In this document: piece by piece, positions 1 through 8,424 of the stretch | Layout of the letters: every line of letters begins with the position of its first letter | How positions within the stretch are numbered: the stretch's first letter is position 1 | NCBI GenBank assembly: GCA_029974635.1 | Contig: JARKQY010000044.1 | Coordinates: 62,001 to 126,000, forward strand | DNA from: Bacillota bacterium | GTDB lineage: Bacteria > Bacillota > UBA4882 > UBA8346 | DNA: 64,000 bases | Reading direction: 5' to 3' | Translations under genes and position numbers: made by a program | The notes under the pieces: model-generated | Database searches by the model: none | Told to the model about the DNA's origin: nothing | The model's input: only the letters and a program-made list of their open reading frames with translations

Positions 1-775
1 TAAGGCTGTCATTGATGGCATGAGCCAGGCCAGCCCGGTAAGATCCTCCGGATATGCTCCCTACCAAACCGGCCAATACGATAATCGCATCGACAACTTC
101 CCTAAAAATTGCAGTCACCGCTTTTTTTTCAGCATCCTTTATTGCCTGGATACCATGATTATTCAATATTTCTAAAGCGAGTCCAGCGTTTCGCAAACCG
201 ATCTTCAGGGCAAAATCATTCTCAGCGGTTGCGGCATAAGGGAGCGTTTCATACCATTTAGCCAGCGTATCTCCGATCCCGGCCTTCAAATAGCGAACCG
301 GAGCTGCGGCGATGATTTGGGTATCAACCAAAACTAGCTTAGGCGACGTATCCAACTGAATTCCACCCGTAAACCGGCCCGCTTCGTCATAAGTGATGGA
401 AAGCGCCGACCAGGCAGCACAGGTTGCAGCAATGGTCGGGACCGTAATCACCGGTATTCGCTGTTTAACCCCAACCGCTTTGGCCAGATCCAGCACTCGG
501 CCGCCGCCTACGCCGATGACCAAATCCGCTTTTTCCCGGCTGGCAATAACGGCATACTTATCAATCCCGTCTATCGTGCAATAACCTTGAAATTCCTCAA
601 TTGTATATTGCACCGCCGCAGCTTCCAGACTGTTGAAAAAATCTTTTCCCACAACCGTTAACGCCGTTTTACCCCCAATCACCAGCGCATTCCCGCCGAA
701 CTTGGCGATGAGCTTTCCGGACGATTTGAGAATATCCGGCTGATTGATATAATGATCCGGTGTCTTGATAATCAT
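1..775 (-). CDS. Iron-containing alcohol dehydrogenase family (glycerol dehydrogenase-like), 3' end off the window
   Basis: About 258 codons are visible; the gene runs off the left edge. The nucleotide-binding motif GVGGGRVLDLAKAVG and the following PTIAATCAAWSALS segment are those of GldA-type group III metal-dependent dehydrogenases, which oxidise polyols or alcohols with NAD. The ATG at 775 follows AAAGGAG at good spacing. It lies 28 bases behind the aminotransferase at 804-1895 on the same strand, so the two are probably co-transcribed. Substrate cannot be read from the sequence, and the metal ligands in the C-terminal half are outside the window. Confidence 0.85.
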   Translation of the reverse strand, partial: MIIKTPDHYINQPDILKSSGKLIAKFGGNALVIGGKTALTVVGKDFFNSLEAAAVQYTIEEFQGYCTIDGIDKYAVIASREKADLVIGVGGGRVLDLAKAVGVKQRIPVITVPTIAATCAAWSALSITYDEAGRFTGGIQLDTSPKLVLVDTQIIAAAPVRYLKAGIGDTLAKWYETLPYAATAENDFALKIGLRNAGLALEILNNHGIQAIKDAEKKAVTAIFREVVDAIIVLAGLVGSISGGSYRAGLAHAINDSL

Positions 776-803
776 TGCAATTTCTCCTTTCGTATCATCT
801 AAA

Positions 804-1895
804 TTACGAAATAATTTCTTTAAATGCTTTGGCAAACGCCCGGTTATCTTCCATGGTACCGATGCTGATCCTAAGCCAGGTAGGCATCTGAAAATGATCA
901 CCGGGCCGGATGATAACTCCTTTTTCGAGCAATCGCTGATATACCTCAGTGCTGTTCAGACCGGTATTGACCATCACAAAGTTGCCTTCTGTGGGAATAT
1001 ACTCCAGATTTAACTCTTCAAATACTTGATAGAGATAGCACTTGCCCTTAATATTATTCTGCTGCCCCGCTTTTCTGAAATCCGGGTCCTGCAAACTGGC
1101 AAGGGCAGCCACCTGGGCGATGGCGTTGACATTGAAAATCTGGCGCACTTTATTCAGATGGCGGATATTTTCCGCATTGGATATGGCATAAGCAATTCGG
1201 AACGACGCCAACCCGTAAATTTTGGAAAAAGTCCGCAAAATAATGACATTGGGGTATTCAGCGCTGAGTCCGGCTGACTCCGGATAGCCGGCATCCGTTA
1301 CGTAATCATAATACGCCTCATCCAATACAACTACGATATGAGGGGGAATCTCCCTTAAAAATCCCACCAGTTCTTCACCGGTGATGATAGTCCCGGTAGG
1401 ATTATTCGGATTGCAGATCCAGATGATTTTAACCCTGGCGCCGATGCTTGATTTGATTCGGGCTAAATCGATTTTATGTTTTATTAACGGAATGTCGATG
1501 ACTGTACCATCCATCAATTGGGTTGCCGTCCGGTACCATCCGAAGGAAGGAACCGGCATGACGGCTTCATCCCCCGGAGCGATAAAGGTCTCCGTCACCA
1601 ATGAAATCAGTTCAAAAGAACCGGCCCCAAAAGCAAGCTGCTCGGGATCTAACCCCAAGTGTTCCGCCAAAGCCGCTTTTAATTCCCGGCAATGGCCATC
1701 CGGATACAAAGCCGCTTTATCCATAAAATCCCGGACAGCTTCCGGCACCTTTGCCGAACAGCCAAGCGGATTCTCATTGGATGCCAGCTTGACGATGTTT
1801 TCGAGGCCAAATTCCTGTTTGACCTCGGCAATGGGTTTTCCCGGAATATAGGAAGGAATACTCTCCAAAACTTTCCTGTACTGAAGCCGCGGCAT
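804..1895 (-). CDS. hisC: Histidinol-phosphate aminotransferase-like enzyme (class I/II, PLP)
   Basis: 363 residues, the normal length for HisC. The PLP lysine is about residue 225 in RTFSKIYGLASFR, with the fold-type I motif CNPNNPTGT at 161-169 and DEAYYDY at 192-198. HisC converts imidazole-acetol phosphate with glutamate to histidinol phosphate, but HisC-like paralogues also act on aromatic or sulfur amino acids. No other his gene is nearby. The neighbours are a dehydrogenase and sulfur-transfer genes, so a role other than histidine synthesis is quite possible. Confidence 0.8.
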   Translation of the reverse strand: MPRLQYRKVLESIPSYIPGKPIAEVKQEFGLENIVKLASNENPLGCSAKVPEAVRDFMDKAALYPDGHCRELKAALAEHLGLDPEQLAFGAGSFELISLVTETFIAPGDEAVMPVPSFGWYRTATQLMDGTVIDIPLIKHKIDLARIKSSIGARVKIIWICNPNNPTGTIITGEELVGFLREIPPHIVVVLDEAYYDYVTDAGYPESAGLSAEYPNVIILRTFSKIYGLASFRIAYAISNAENIRHLNKVRQIFNVNAIAQVAALASLQDPDFRKAGQQNNIKGKCYLYQVFEELNLEYIPTEGNFVMVNTGLNSTEVYQRLLEKGVIIRPGDHFQMPTWLRISIGTMEDNRAFAKAFKEIIS

Positions 1896-1954
1896 ATATC
1901 AAACCTCACTATCATGAATAGAATACGAAAGCCAGAATTCAGAGGCCGGAGTAA

Positions 1955-2129
1955 TTATGAATATTTTTGATAACTAACAATCTCCGCTAATGGTTTTCTT
2001 GGTTTCGCCGGTGGAGTTTCCGCCGGATATCCCAATGGTGTAATTTTTTTGGATTTTATCCTGCTCAACCTCTGCCGGGTTAAATTTTCTAATGCTCCTC
2101 CGTTCTTGGATGGCGGTATAAACGTCCAT
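1955..2129 (-). pseudogene. Nitroreductase remnant with large internal deletion
   Basis: The first codons read MDVYTAIQERRSIRKFNP, the canonical N-terminus of FMN nitroreductases. After about 26 codons the reading jumps frame, and the other frame gives LGYPAETPPAKPRKPLAEIV, the canonical C-terminus of the same family. About 120 central codons are missing. This remnant fills most of the 350-base gap between the HisC-like and class-V aminotransferase genes. It is dead, and the deletion may have brought the two flanking genes together. Confidence 0.8.
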
Positions 2130-2247
2130 TTCATGCACTCTAACTATTCAAGATTTTAACTTATGGAATAGAATACAGGATAAATGTTTCAAAGGATTCA
2201 GGTACACCTTCTGGATTCTGACTCCTGAATTCTATAGACCTGAATAA

Positions 2248-3402
2248 TCAAATCCCAACTGCGGCAATGGCCTTAATCAGTTGCTCAATTTCCTCATCCG
2301 TGTTAAAAAAGTTGATGGATGCCCGCACACAGTTTGTCTCCGTGATTTTCCGGATCACGATGCCTCTTTCAGCCAGCAATTCAACCAAACGGGGCGGTTT
2401 GACTCCGGCAACCCGGAAACTGATTAACCCGGCTACCCGCTGATCCGGTGTAATAACGGTTACTCCTTTGATGAGCGCTAATTCGCGCCGGGCCGTCGCC
2501 GCTAACTCCTTGATTCGAGTAAAAGCCCATTCCGGGATGACAGTCTCCTTAAACCATCCTATGCTTGCTTTCAACCCGGCTAGCGCCGGGATATAAACCG
2601 ATGCGATCTCAAACCGGCGGGCGCTTCCGGGCAGCAGGAAACTCCCTTCGGCTTGATACTCCTCCACCGAACTCAATCCGATAAAGGTCTGTTTCAAATC
2701 AGCAAGCTTCTCTTTACGGATATAAAGCGCACCGGTCCCTTCGGGACCGCACAGCCATTTCTGCCCCGGCAGACTGTAATAGTCAACTCCCAAAGCTTGA
2801 AAGTCAACCGGGATAGCCCCCGCAGCTTGGGCTCCATCAACCAGGACCGGGATTCCATGCCGGTGAGCCAATTCAGCAATTTCAGCCACCGGCAGCAGTT
2901 CCCCGGTGCTGAATGAGACGTGGGAAAGCGCAATCAATTTCGTTTTTGCGTTAAGCTGTTCCCGGACAGCCTTTACCGGATTTTCATCCGGTTTGGCAAT
3001 TCTGATAACCGCTCCGTAACGCTGCCGTATTAAAAACAACGGCAGTAATATGGCTCCATGTTCTACAGCGGTGGTAATGATCTCATCCCCCGGCTGCCAG
3101 TTGAAAGCCGAAACAATGAGATTAACGCCCTCCGTTGTATTATGAGTCAATGCAATATTATCGGCCTCGCCATTAAAAAACTCAGCCAGTAGTGTTCTGG
3201 TTTCGGTCTTTAGCGTTCGTTTATTGAGAAAAGCATCCGCTCCGATCCGGCCATGATTTAATTCATTTTGTTGCGCCGCCGCTATTGCCTCATGAGTATC
3301 TACGGCCAAAGGTCCCACGCTTCCGGTATTCATATAGATAAATTTTTGGACTGCCGGAAGGGATTGCCGGATTAAGCCGATATGATTTATATCGGGTGGC
3401 AT
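2248..3402 (-). CDS. Class-V aminotransferase, cysteine desulfurase / C-S lyase-like
   Basis: 384 residues, a fold-type I PLP enzyme. The Schiff-base lysine sits in YYSLPGQKWLCGPEGTG, the PLP-phosphate contact in LTHNTTEGVN, and the PLP-ring aspartate in LVDGAQAAGA. The sequence is closer to the isopenicillin-N-epimerase / cystine C-S lyase (C-DES) branch than to NifS/IscS, because the mobile-loop cysteine motif SGSAC is absent; a cysteine occurs in ITETNCVRASINFF near the C-terminus. It follows a sulfonate-type binding protein and permease on the same strand, so it probably releases sulfur or an amine from the imported compound. The exact substrate is unknown. Confidence 0.75.
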   Translation of the reverse strand: MPPDINHIGLIRQSLPAVQKFIYMNTGSVGPLAVDTHEAIAAAQQNELNHGRIGADAFLNKRTLKTETRTLLAEFFNGEADNIALTHNTTEGVNLIVSAFNWQPGDEIITTAVEHGAILLPLFLIRQRYGAVIRIAKPDENPVKAVREQLNAKTKLIALSHVSFSTGELLPVAEIAELAHRHGIPVLVDGAQAAGAIPVDFQALGVDYYSLPGQKWLCGPEGTGALYIRKEKLADLKQTFIGLSSVEEYQAEGSFLLPGSARRFEIASVYIPALAGLKASIGWFKETVIPEWAFTRIKELAATARRELALIKGVTVITPDQRVAGLISFRVAGVKPPRLVELLAERGIVIRKITETNCVRASINFFNTDEEIEQLIKAIAAVGI

Positions 3403-3482
3403 ATGATCTACTCCTTTTGATCAAAAAACAATCTTCAATTCGATTCTTAAGTCCATAACGATGCTGGATCTCGCTCAAATCC

Positions 3483-3578
3483 TTAATGATATTCTTCGTA
3501 AGTGTTATACCCCAATACTATTTTGTTTTCAGCGCCAAAGTCTTTTAGCTTTAAAGCGTCAATTCTGAAATTTTCCAT
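3483..3578 (-). CDS. Possible small protein of 31 residues
   Basis: A short frame starts 10 bases after the permease stop with AGGG at usable spacing, and encodes a charged peptide ending GYNTYEEYH. It lies in the operon between the permease and the class-V enzyme. I recognise no family. It could be a real coupled small protein or the start of a deleted gene; about 80 bases without a clear frame follow it. Confidence is low because so short a frame can arise by chance. Confidence 0.3.
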   Translation of the reverse strand: MENFRIDALKLKDFGAENKIVLGYNTYEEYH

Positions 3579-3588
3579 GCAATATCCC

Positions 3589-4374
3589 TCAGCTTACCGC
3601 CGGAAGTTTTTCCTTCCAGCGAGTAACCCTCTTTTCAATGGCCTGAAGTGAATAATTGACGATGATACCGATAATGGCCATGGCGATGATAGCCGCATAC
3701 ATCTTGGCAACCTGATACTTAACTTCCGCGTCAAACAACAAAAAACCCAGTCCTTTGCTGGCCCCCATCATCTCGGCCGCTGTCAGGATCAAGATGGAAG
3801 TTGTGGCGCTCAGGCGGATTCCCGTAAAAATCGTAGGAAAGGCGGAAGGCAAAATAACCTTCATAAACAGGGTGAATGGTGAGGCGCACATGGATCGGGC
3901 GGATTTGATCAAAAGCGGATCAACATTTTTAACCCCCGATATTGTATTTAGGAGGACGGCCCACTGTACTCCCCAGAATACAATGGCTACTTTGGAAATT
4001 TCACCGATTCCGAAGATGAACATGAATACCGGCAGCAAGGCGATGGTTGAAATTTGCCTGAATGTTTGAAATAAGGGGTCGATGTAGAATTCAAACTTTC
4101 TGAACCAGCCAATAAAGAGTCCCAGTGGGATAGCAATAACCAATCCCATTCCAAACCCGATTACTGAACGTTGCAGACTGACGGCAACATGCTCCGCCAG
4201 TTCTCCGGTGACAATAAGCTCTAAAAAAGACCCGACCACCGTTGAAAAGGGGGGAATAAAAGCAGGATTCACCAGCCGCGTCTGGGCTAAAATTTCCCAG
4301 ATCAATAAAAATACAACGATTCCCAACAACCGCCTTAAATCGAAGATAAAATTCCTGATGCGATAAATATTCAT
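3589..4374 (-). CDS. SsuC/TauC-type ABC transporter permease
   Basis: A hydrophobic protein of about 261 residues with six predicted membrane segments and a BPD_transp_1 core; the coupling loop holds a cytoplasmic turn near SARSMCASPFTLFMKVILPSA. This is the nitrate/sulfonate/taurine permease family. The ATG at 4374 is preferred over an upstream TTG because AAGGAG lies 9 bases ahead of it. It follows the binding protein at 4490-5539, but no ATPase gene is adjacent. It may borrow the SsuB-type ATPase at 29376-30161. Confidence 0.85.
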   Translation of the reverse strand: MNIYRIRNFIFDLRRLLGIVVFLLIWEILAQTRLVNPAFIPPFSTVVGSFLELIVTGELAEHVAVSLQRSVIGFGMGLVIAIPLGLFIGWFRKFEFYIDPLFQTFRQISTIALLPVFMFIFGIGEISKVAIVFWGVQWAVLLNTISGVKNVDPLLIKSARSMCASPFTLFMKVILPSAFPTIFTGIRLSATTSILILTAAEMMGASKGLGFLLFDAEVKYQVAKMYAAIIAMAIIGIIVNYSLQAIEKRVTRWKEKLPAVS

Positions 4375-4489
4375 AAACAAACACTCCTTGCCCCATGATA
4401 AACCGGGCAGGACCGGAATAACTTTTTACTCCGGCCCATACTCCGATTAAAAATTGGGGATCTAGTTTGGTTGATCATTACTATGGAAA

Positions 4490-5539
4490 TCATTTATATT
4501 TTGGAAGCGGCAGTTCCTTGGTGTAATACGGATTCAAAGCATTGGTATAAATATCCTTGGCCTTGATTTCACCTGGTTTATCAAACCCCGCCAGTTTATT
4601 TTTATATGCGGTATTAATCCACCATTGGATCTGTTCATTCTTAATCCAAAATTGATTGGGATAAATATTGCCCGCCATGTCTTCCAAAGGTATTTTCAGA
4701 TATTCGGACGCTATTTTTAATGCTTCATCATAATTGTTGTTGATCCAGTGCTGCGCTTTGAGATCAGCGACAATATACGCCTTTATGACATCAGGATGTT
4801 TCTTGATGAACTCATCACTGAAAGCCCGGACGGCTAAACCACCGATAGTGGCGTCACCGGCTTTATCCCCAATATCCCAACTGGTGGTAAGTATTTTTAC
4901 ACCGCCGGCATTTTGCGCTTTGATATTGAACGGGGGATGGACAACCGCCACATCAATCAATCCCTGACGTAACGCTTGCTCCTGCAGTTGGTCTTTCATA
5001 ACGACAATCTCGATTTTATTCTTGGGTAGCTTATTTTGCCTCAGAAATTCGGCGGTTAACAATTCAACGCAACCGCCGAGACTGCCTACGGCAATTTTCT
5101 TTCCCACCAGATCGGCCGGAGATTTGATTTTTCCGTCATCCCTGATGAGCCAGGTCATATGAAGCTTGTTATTATCCGGGTGATCAACCATACTATGCAA
5201 TACAATCTTGATTGGGAAACCGGCTTTACGGGCGATGGCAATATTGGTCGGATGGCCGGAGCCGAATAAGTCATTGTCTCCTTTAACCACCGATAGCGCC
5301 AAACTGACATTGGGGGATAGAACTCCGGTATATACCGGCTTGATGTTCACTTCTTTAAAAAATCCTTTCAAATCGGCGATGATAAACTCATTAAAACTCG
5401 TGAATGTTGGGGTCTTGAGTTCAAACTCTCTGGTCAATTTCCCGTTTATAAATCTGGGTTCGCTGTCCGCCACCAATGCTCCGGCCAGTGAAACAACGAT
5501 AAATGCGACCACCGCTAACCAAATAACGATCTTTTTCAA
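4490..5539 (-). CDS. Periplasmic/lipid-side binding protein, SsuA/TauA/NrtA-like
   Basis: 349 residues. The first about 25 form a Sec signal (MKK, then a hydrophobic stretch ending near AGALVADS). The mature part is an NMT1/SsuA-like two-lobed binding protein with the VHPPF segment shared with the protein at 7062-8093. These proteins bind aliphatic sulfonates, taurine or related small organic anions. The gene starts an operon whose leader carries the conserved hairpin-terminator element at 5573-5624. Next in line are a permease and a C-S lyase-like enzyme, which points to an organosulfur ligand. Confidence 0.85.
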   Translation of the reverse strand: MKKIVIWLAVVAFIVVSLAGALVADSEPRFINGKLTREFELKTPTFTSFNEFIIADLKGFFKEVNIKPVYTGVLSPNVSLALSVVKGDNDLFGSGHPTNIAIARKAGFPIKIVLHSMVDHPDNNKLHMTWLIRDDGKIKSPADLVGKKIAVGSLGGCVELLTAEFLRQNKLPKNKIEIVVMKDQLQEQALRQGLIDVAVVHPPFNIKAQNAGGVKILTTSWDIGDKAGDATIGGLAVRAFSDEFIKKHPDVIKAYIVADLKAQHWINNNYDEALKIASEYLKIPLEDMAGNIYPNQFWIKNEQIQWWINTAYKNKLAGFDKPGEIKAKDIYTNALNPYYTKELPLPKYK

Positions 5540-5572
5540 TTTACTGACACTCCTTTGCGAATTTAATTTATA

Positions 5573-5604
5573 TAAAAAAAGAAGCTGAATATTGTATATT
5601 CAGC
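5573..5604 (-). terminator. Intrinsic terminator in leader A
   Basis: GCTGAATAT pairs with ATATTCAGC around a three-base loop and is followed by TTCTTTTTTT. It sits between the leader hairpin and the start of the binding-protein gene, as expected for an attenuator rather than an end-of-operon terminator. Confidence 0.75.
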
Positions 5605-5624
5605 CTCCAGATTTCTGGTCAGCT
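5602..5624 (-). promoter_or_regulatory. Conserved leader hairpin A (candidate antiterminator)
   Basis: On the minus strand this reads AGC, UGA, then a CCAG/CTGG hairpin with loop AAAT, then AG and GCT. The same pattern occurs at 11654-11676 and 36672-36694 ahead of two nitrogenase-like operons. The closing GCT is also the first three bases of the terminator stem just downstream, so the two structures should be mutually exclusive. It lies about 60 bases before the binding-protein gene at 5539. No known riboswitch class fits that I recognise. Confidence 0.6.
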
Positions 5625-5824
5625 ATGATTTCCATGAAAAAATTTCATAATAAAGACTGGAAAAACTAGGTTCGATCTCTGAATTTTTAATCAGTTGACC
5701 GAATTCCCGGAATTATACTAAAGTTATATACTTCATGAGAAAATAACCCCTGCACAAATTTTTTATCAATAAAATCCGAGTAAATAGTTTACTTCGATTG
5801 AATTACATTAATTTTTTATTATAA

Positions 5825-5879
5825 GGCTGTCTAAAAAGTAATTTGAATTCATAACCTTTAAGACATCTTATGGGCAGCC
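5825..5879 (-). terminator. Hairpin repeat after the D-cysteine desulfhydrase-like gene
   Basis: An imperfect inverted repeat (GGCTG at one end, CAGCC at the other) just 3' of the gene ending at 5883. It resembles 11801-11843 behind the second nitrogenase-like operon, sharing AAAAAGTAATTT. It may be a terminator or a small dispersed repeat of the GGCTGTC type seen at ends of some insertion sequences. Confidence 0.45.
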
Positions 5880-5882
5880 CAA

Positions 5883-6878
5883 TTACTGAAAAACATCCTG
5901 ATAGGCGTATAATGCGGGTGAGCCGCCGGTATGAACAAAAAGAACATGGTCATCCGGTGTAAAAAAGCCTTCCCGGACTAGGCCAATCAACCCGGCCATG
6001 GCTTTTCCGGTATAAACCGGATCCAGTAAGATCGCTTCCGACCGGGCCACTAAACGGACTGCCTCAATCATTTCGGGGCTGGGCAACGCATATCCCGGTC
6101 CTACATAATTATCGCTGCAAAATATCTTCTCCCGGGGTATACTCCCTCTGAGTCCCAAGTGAATCGCCGTTGTTTGAGCGAGTTCATACACTTGGTTCTC
6201 CTGGGCTTCCTTACCCCGGCTGATATTGATCCCGATCACCGGCAGGCCGGCGTTATTTCCGTAAAAACCGGTTACCAACCCGGATTGAGTCCCGGCGCTG
6301 CCGCTAGCGCAAACGACATGAGTGAACGGAATCTCCAACTGAAAAGCTTGGGAGAGGATTTCTTCCGCACACGCCACATATCCAGTTGCCCCAATTGGAT
6401 TGGAACCGCCGCCCGGGATAATGTAGGCTCTTCTTCCCTGTCCTCTAAGTTCAGCGGCAACTTCTTCTATATCCTGCAATAGATCCGACCCTTTAGGGAC
6501 AGTATGGATCCGCTCGGCTCCCAATAGCTGAAAAAGAAGATAATTGCCGCTGGTTTGGGATTTGCTAATGCCGGATTCGCTTTCTTCCAAGACCAATCTG
6601 CACTTTAACCCTTCTTTGTTGGCGGCAGCAAGGGTCAGCCGGCAATGATTGGACTGTGCGGCGCCACAGGTAATCAAAGTATCGGCTCCTTCGGCCAAAG
6701 CAGCGGCCACCAAGAACTCCAGTTTACGGGTTTTATTGCCGCCGCCGGCCAATCCCAGCAAATCATCCCGTTTCATATAAATTTGCGGTCCCTGAAGGAC
6801 TTTGGTTAGATTGGGCAACCGCTCCAGCGGAGTTCGCCTTTCAGTATATTTCCTGCGTGGAAGCTTGGCAAGATTCAC
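5883..6878 (-). CDS. D-cysteine desulfhydrase / L-cysteate sulfo-lyase-like PLP enzyme
   Basis: About 331 residues, fold-type II (tryptophan-synthase beta / ACC deaminase family). The PLP lysine lies in GLAGGGNKTRKLEF, the substrate loop in CGAAQSNHCR and a glycine-rich phosphate loop near ASGSAGTQSG. DcyD cleaves D-cysteine to pyruvate, sulfide and ammonia; the close relative CuyA acts on cysteate. The GTG at 6878 is chosen because AAAGGAG precedes it and the protein then begins VNLAKLPRRKYTE, as family members do; an upstream TTG gives 13 extra residues. The upstream gene is a sulfonate-type binding protein, so cysteate is a plausible substrate. Confidence 0.8.
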   Translation of the reverse strand: MNLAKLPRRKYTERRTPLERLPNLTKVLQGPQIYMKRDDLLGLAGGGNKTRKLEFLVAAALAEGADTLITCGAAQSNHCRLTLAAANKEGLKCRLVLEESESGISKSQTSGNYLLFQLLGAERIHTVPKGSDLLQDIEEVAAELRGQGRRAYIIPGGGSNPIGATGYVACAEEILSQAFQLEIPFTHVVCASGSAGTQSGLVTGFYGNNAGLPVIGINISRGKEAQENQVYELAQTTAIHLGLRGSIPREKIFCSDNYVGPGYALPSPEMIEAVRLVARSEAILLDPVYTGKAMAGLIGLVREGFFTPDDHVLFVHTGGSPALYAYQDVFQ

Positions 6879-7061
6879 CGGAATCTCTCCTTTAAACTTT
6901 AATTCCAAGGGAGACAAACCCGAGGCGAGGGTTAAGCTAGAGTATTCGGCTAAAGCATTAACTCACGCATTAAACATCAGCTTGGGTTTGAATCCCGTAG
7001 CTTTGAGAGAATCACAGGCCACTCATAGCCTGAGTAACCCGTTTCAATTAAATCATTTCAT

Positions 7062-8093
7062 TTACTTCACTTCAAATTTGTGGGTCAGCAAATTAGCCAG
7101 TTTGACCTGTCCTTTTTTAAGTTTACCATTTAATACCAGATCGTCAATCCAGATCTGAACATCTTTTTCTGGAATAACCGTGTTTTTGGAATAATAATGG
7201 CTTCCGTCCGCTTTGACTCCGATAAAATCGGAAGTTATTTGGGTGGCTTCCTCCGGGTGTTCATTAGCCCAAATCTGGGCCTTTTTCATGGCCCTAGCAA
7301 ACCGTTGGACGATATCTGGATTTTTTTTGATATAAGCATCGGTAAAATAATAAAGATATAACCCGGCGGCTTCACCCAGTCCGGCGTCGGACGAGTCGCC
7401 GATCAAGGTAAGACCGGCATCAGCGGCCAATTTGTAGAAGGGCGGATGGACGGCGGCGATGTCAATATTTCCTTGTGATACTGCCTGTAAAGCGGCCTGA
7501 TCCGTATCAAACTGGACAAATTCAATCCGTTTCCGGCCGATTTTGTACCTATCCGCAATAGTAGTGCTAAGAAAGGTCGTGCAACTAGGAGCCAGACCAT
7601 TTATGGTTAGATTCTTCCCTTTCTTATAATTCACCAGGTCTTTCCAGTTTTTTATGCCAGAATCCGGTTTAACAAACCATCTCATATGACGGAATCTAGC
7701 GTCGACTTTGGGATCGATGGGTTCGATAATGGCCCGGCCGATTCCTTTGATTTTGGCGCCACCTGCCACATAGGTGGCCAGAGCATTGGGATGAGCTTCA
7801 GCAAAGTCATTATTGCCGTTAAGAACTGACGGCAATATATCGTTAGTCTTTAATTCACCCGTAAATACGAGTTTCAAGCCTTCCTCCTTGTAAAAGCCCA
7901 ATTTATCCGCGACCAGGATCGGGGTGGACGTGCAATTTTTCCGGGTATAGGTTTTGATGGGAATTAGATCATCTTTTTCAGATGCTGCCCATATGGAGGA
8001 ATGGATTCCAAGATATCCTCCGGTTCCTACCGCAGCTAACACTATTACCATGATTCGAATGGCCCATTTTGGGGAAATTTTAGCAAACAACAT
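7062..8093 (-). CDS. SsuA/TauA-like binding protein
   Basis: 343 residues with an N-terminal signal or anchor at about 12-36, then an NMT1-type binding domain. It shares the NDFAEAHPNA and VHPPF segments with the protein at 4490-5539. ATG at 8093 follows AGGAGG. No permease or ATPase follows; the next gene is the D-cysteine desulfhydrase-like enzyme. It probably delivers its ligand to one of the permeases at 3589 or 30158. Ligand identity is not visible from sequence. Confidence 0.85.
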   Translation of the reverse strand: MLFAKISPKWAIRIMVIVLAAVGTGGYLGIHSSIWAASEKDDLIPIKTYTRKNCTSTPILVADKLGFYKEEGLKLVFTGELKTNDILPSVLNGNNDFAEAHPNALATYVAGGAKIKGIGRAIIEPIDPKVDARFRHMRWFVKPDSGIKNWKDLVNYKKGKNLTINGLAPSCTTFLSTTIADRYKIGRKRIEFVQFDTDQAALQAVSQGNIDIAAVHPPFYKLAADAGLTLIGDSSDAGLGEAAGLYLYYFTDAYIKKNPDIVQRFARAMKKAQIWANEHPEEATQITSDFIGVKADGSHYYSKNTVIPEKDVQIWIDDLVLNGKLKKGQVKLANLLTHKFEVK

Positions 8094-8200
8094 TTCATGA
8101 CCTCCTATATTCTTTAATTGTAAATTATTCTACACATTAATTTACCTAAAACGAATTTCTCTTCCATAAACAGGAAGTACTTCATCTTTTACTTTGAAAT

Positions 8201-8383
8201 TCAAATGGCTTTCCCGGCAACCACCTCCTTAATCATCAAGTCTATCCAAGCCTGAATGTAAGATTCTTGGATATATTCGTTGTCATCGTAATAAAAAACC
8301 GTTACACTCTCCGGCTTCAAATTAAACCGGCGGGCAATAATTTCGATGGCTTCCGGCTGGTTGGCATTGATTCATTTTTTCAT
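8201..8383 (-). pseudogene. Remnant of a third SsuA-like binding protein
   Basis: A good ribosome site and an ATGAAAAAA start are followed at once by an out-of-frame C-terminal segment reading NANQPEAIEIIARRFNL and later YIQAWIDLMIKEVV, typical of the last helices of SsuA-type binding proteins. Nearly the whole gene has been deleted. It directly follows the nitrogenase-like K gene at 8425, so that operon once ended in its own binding protein. Confidence 0.7.
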
Positions 8384-8424
8384 CTCCTCTTGCAGGGTTT
8401 ATGCCCGTCCGGAACTGTAAAAAC

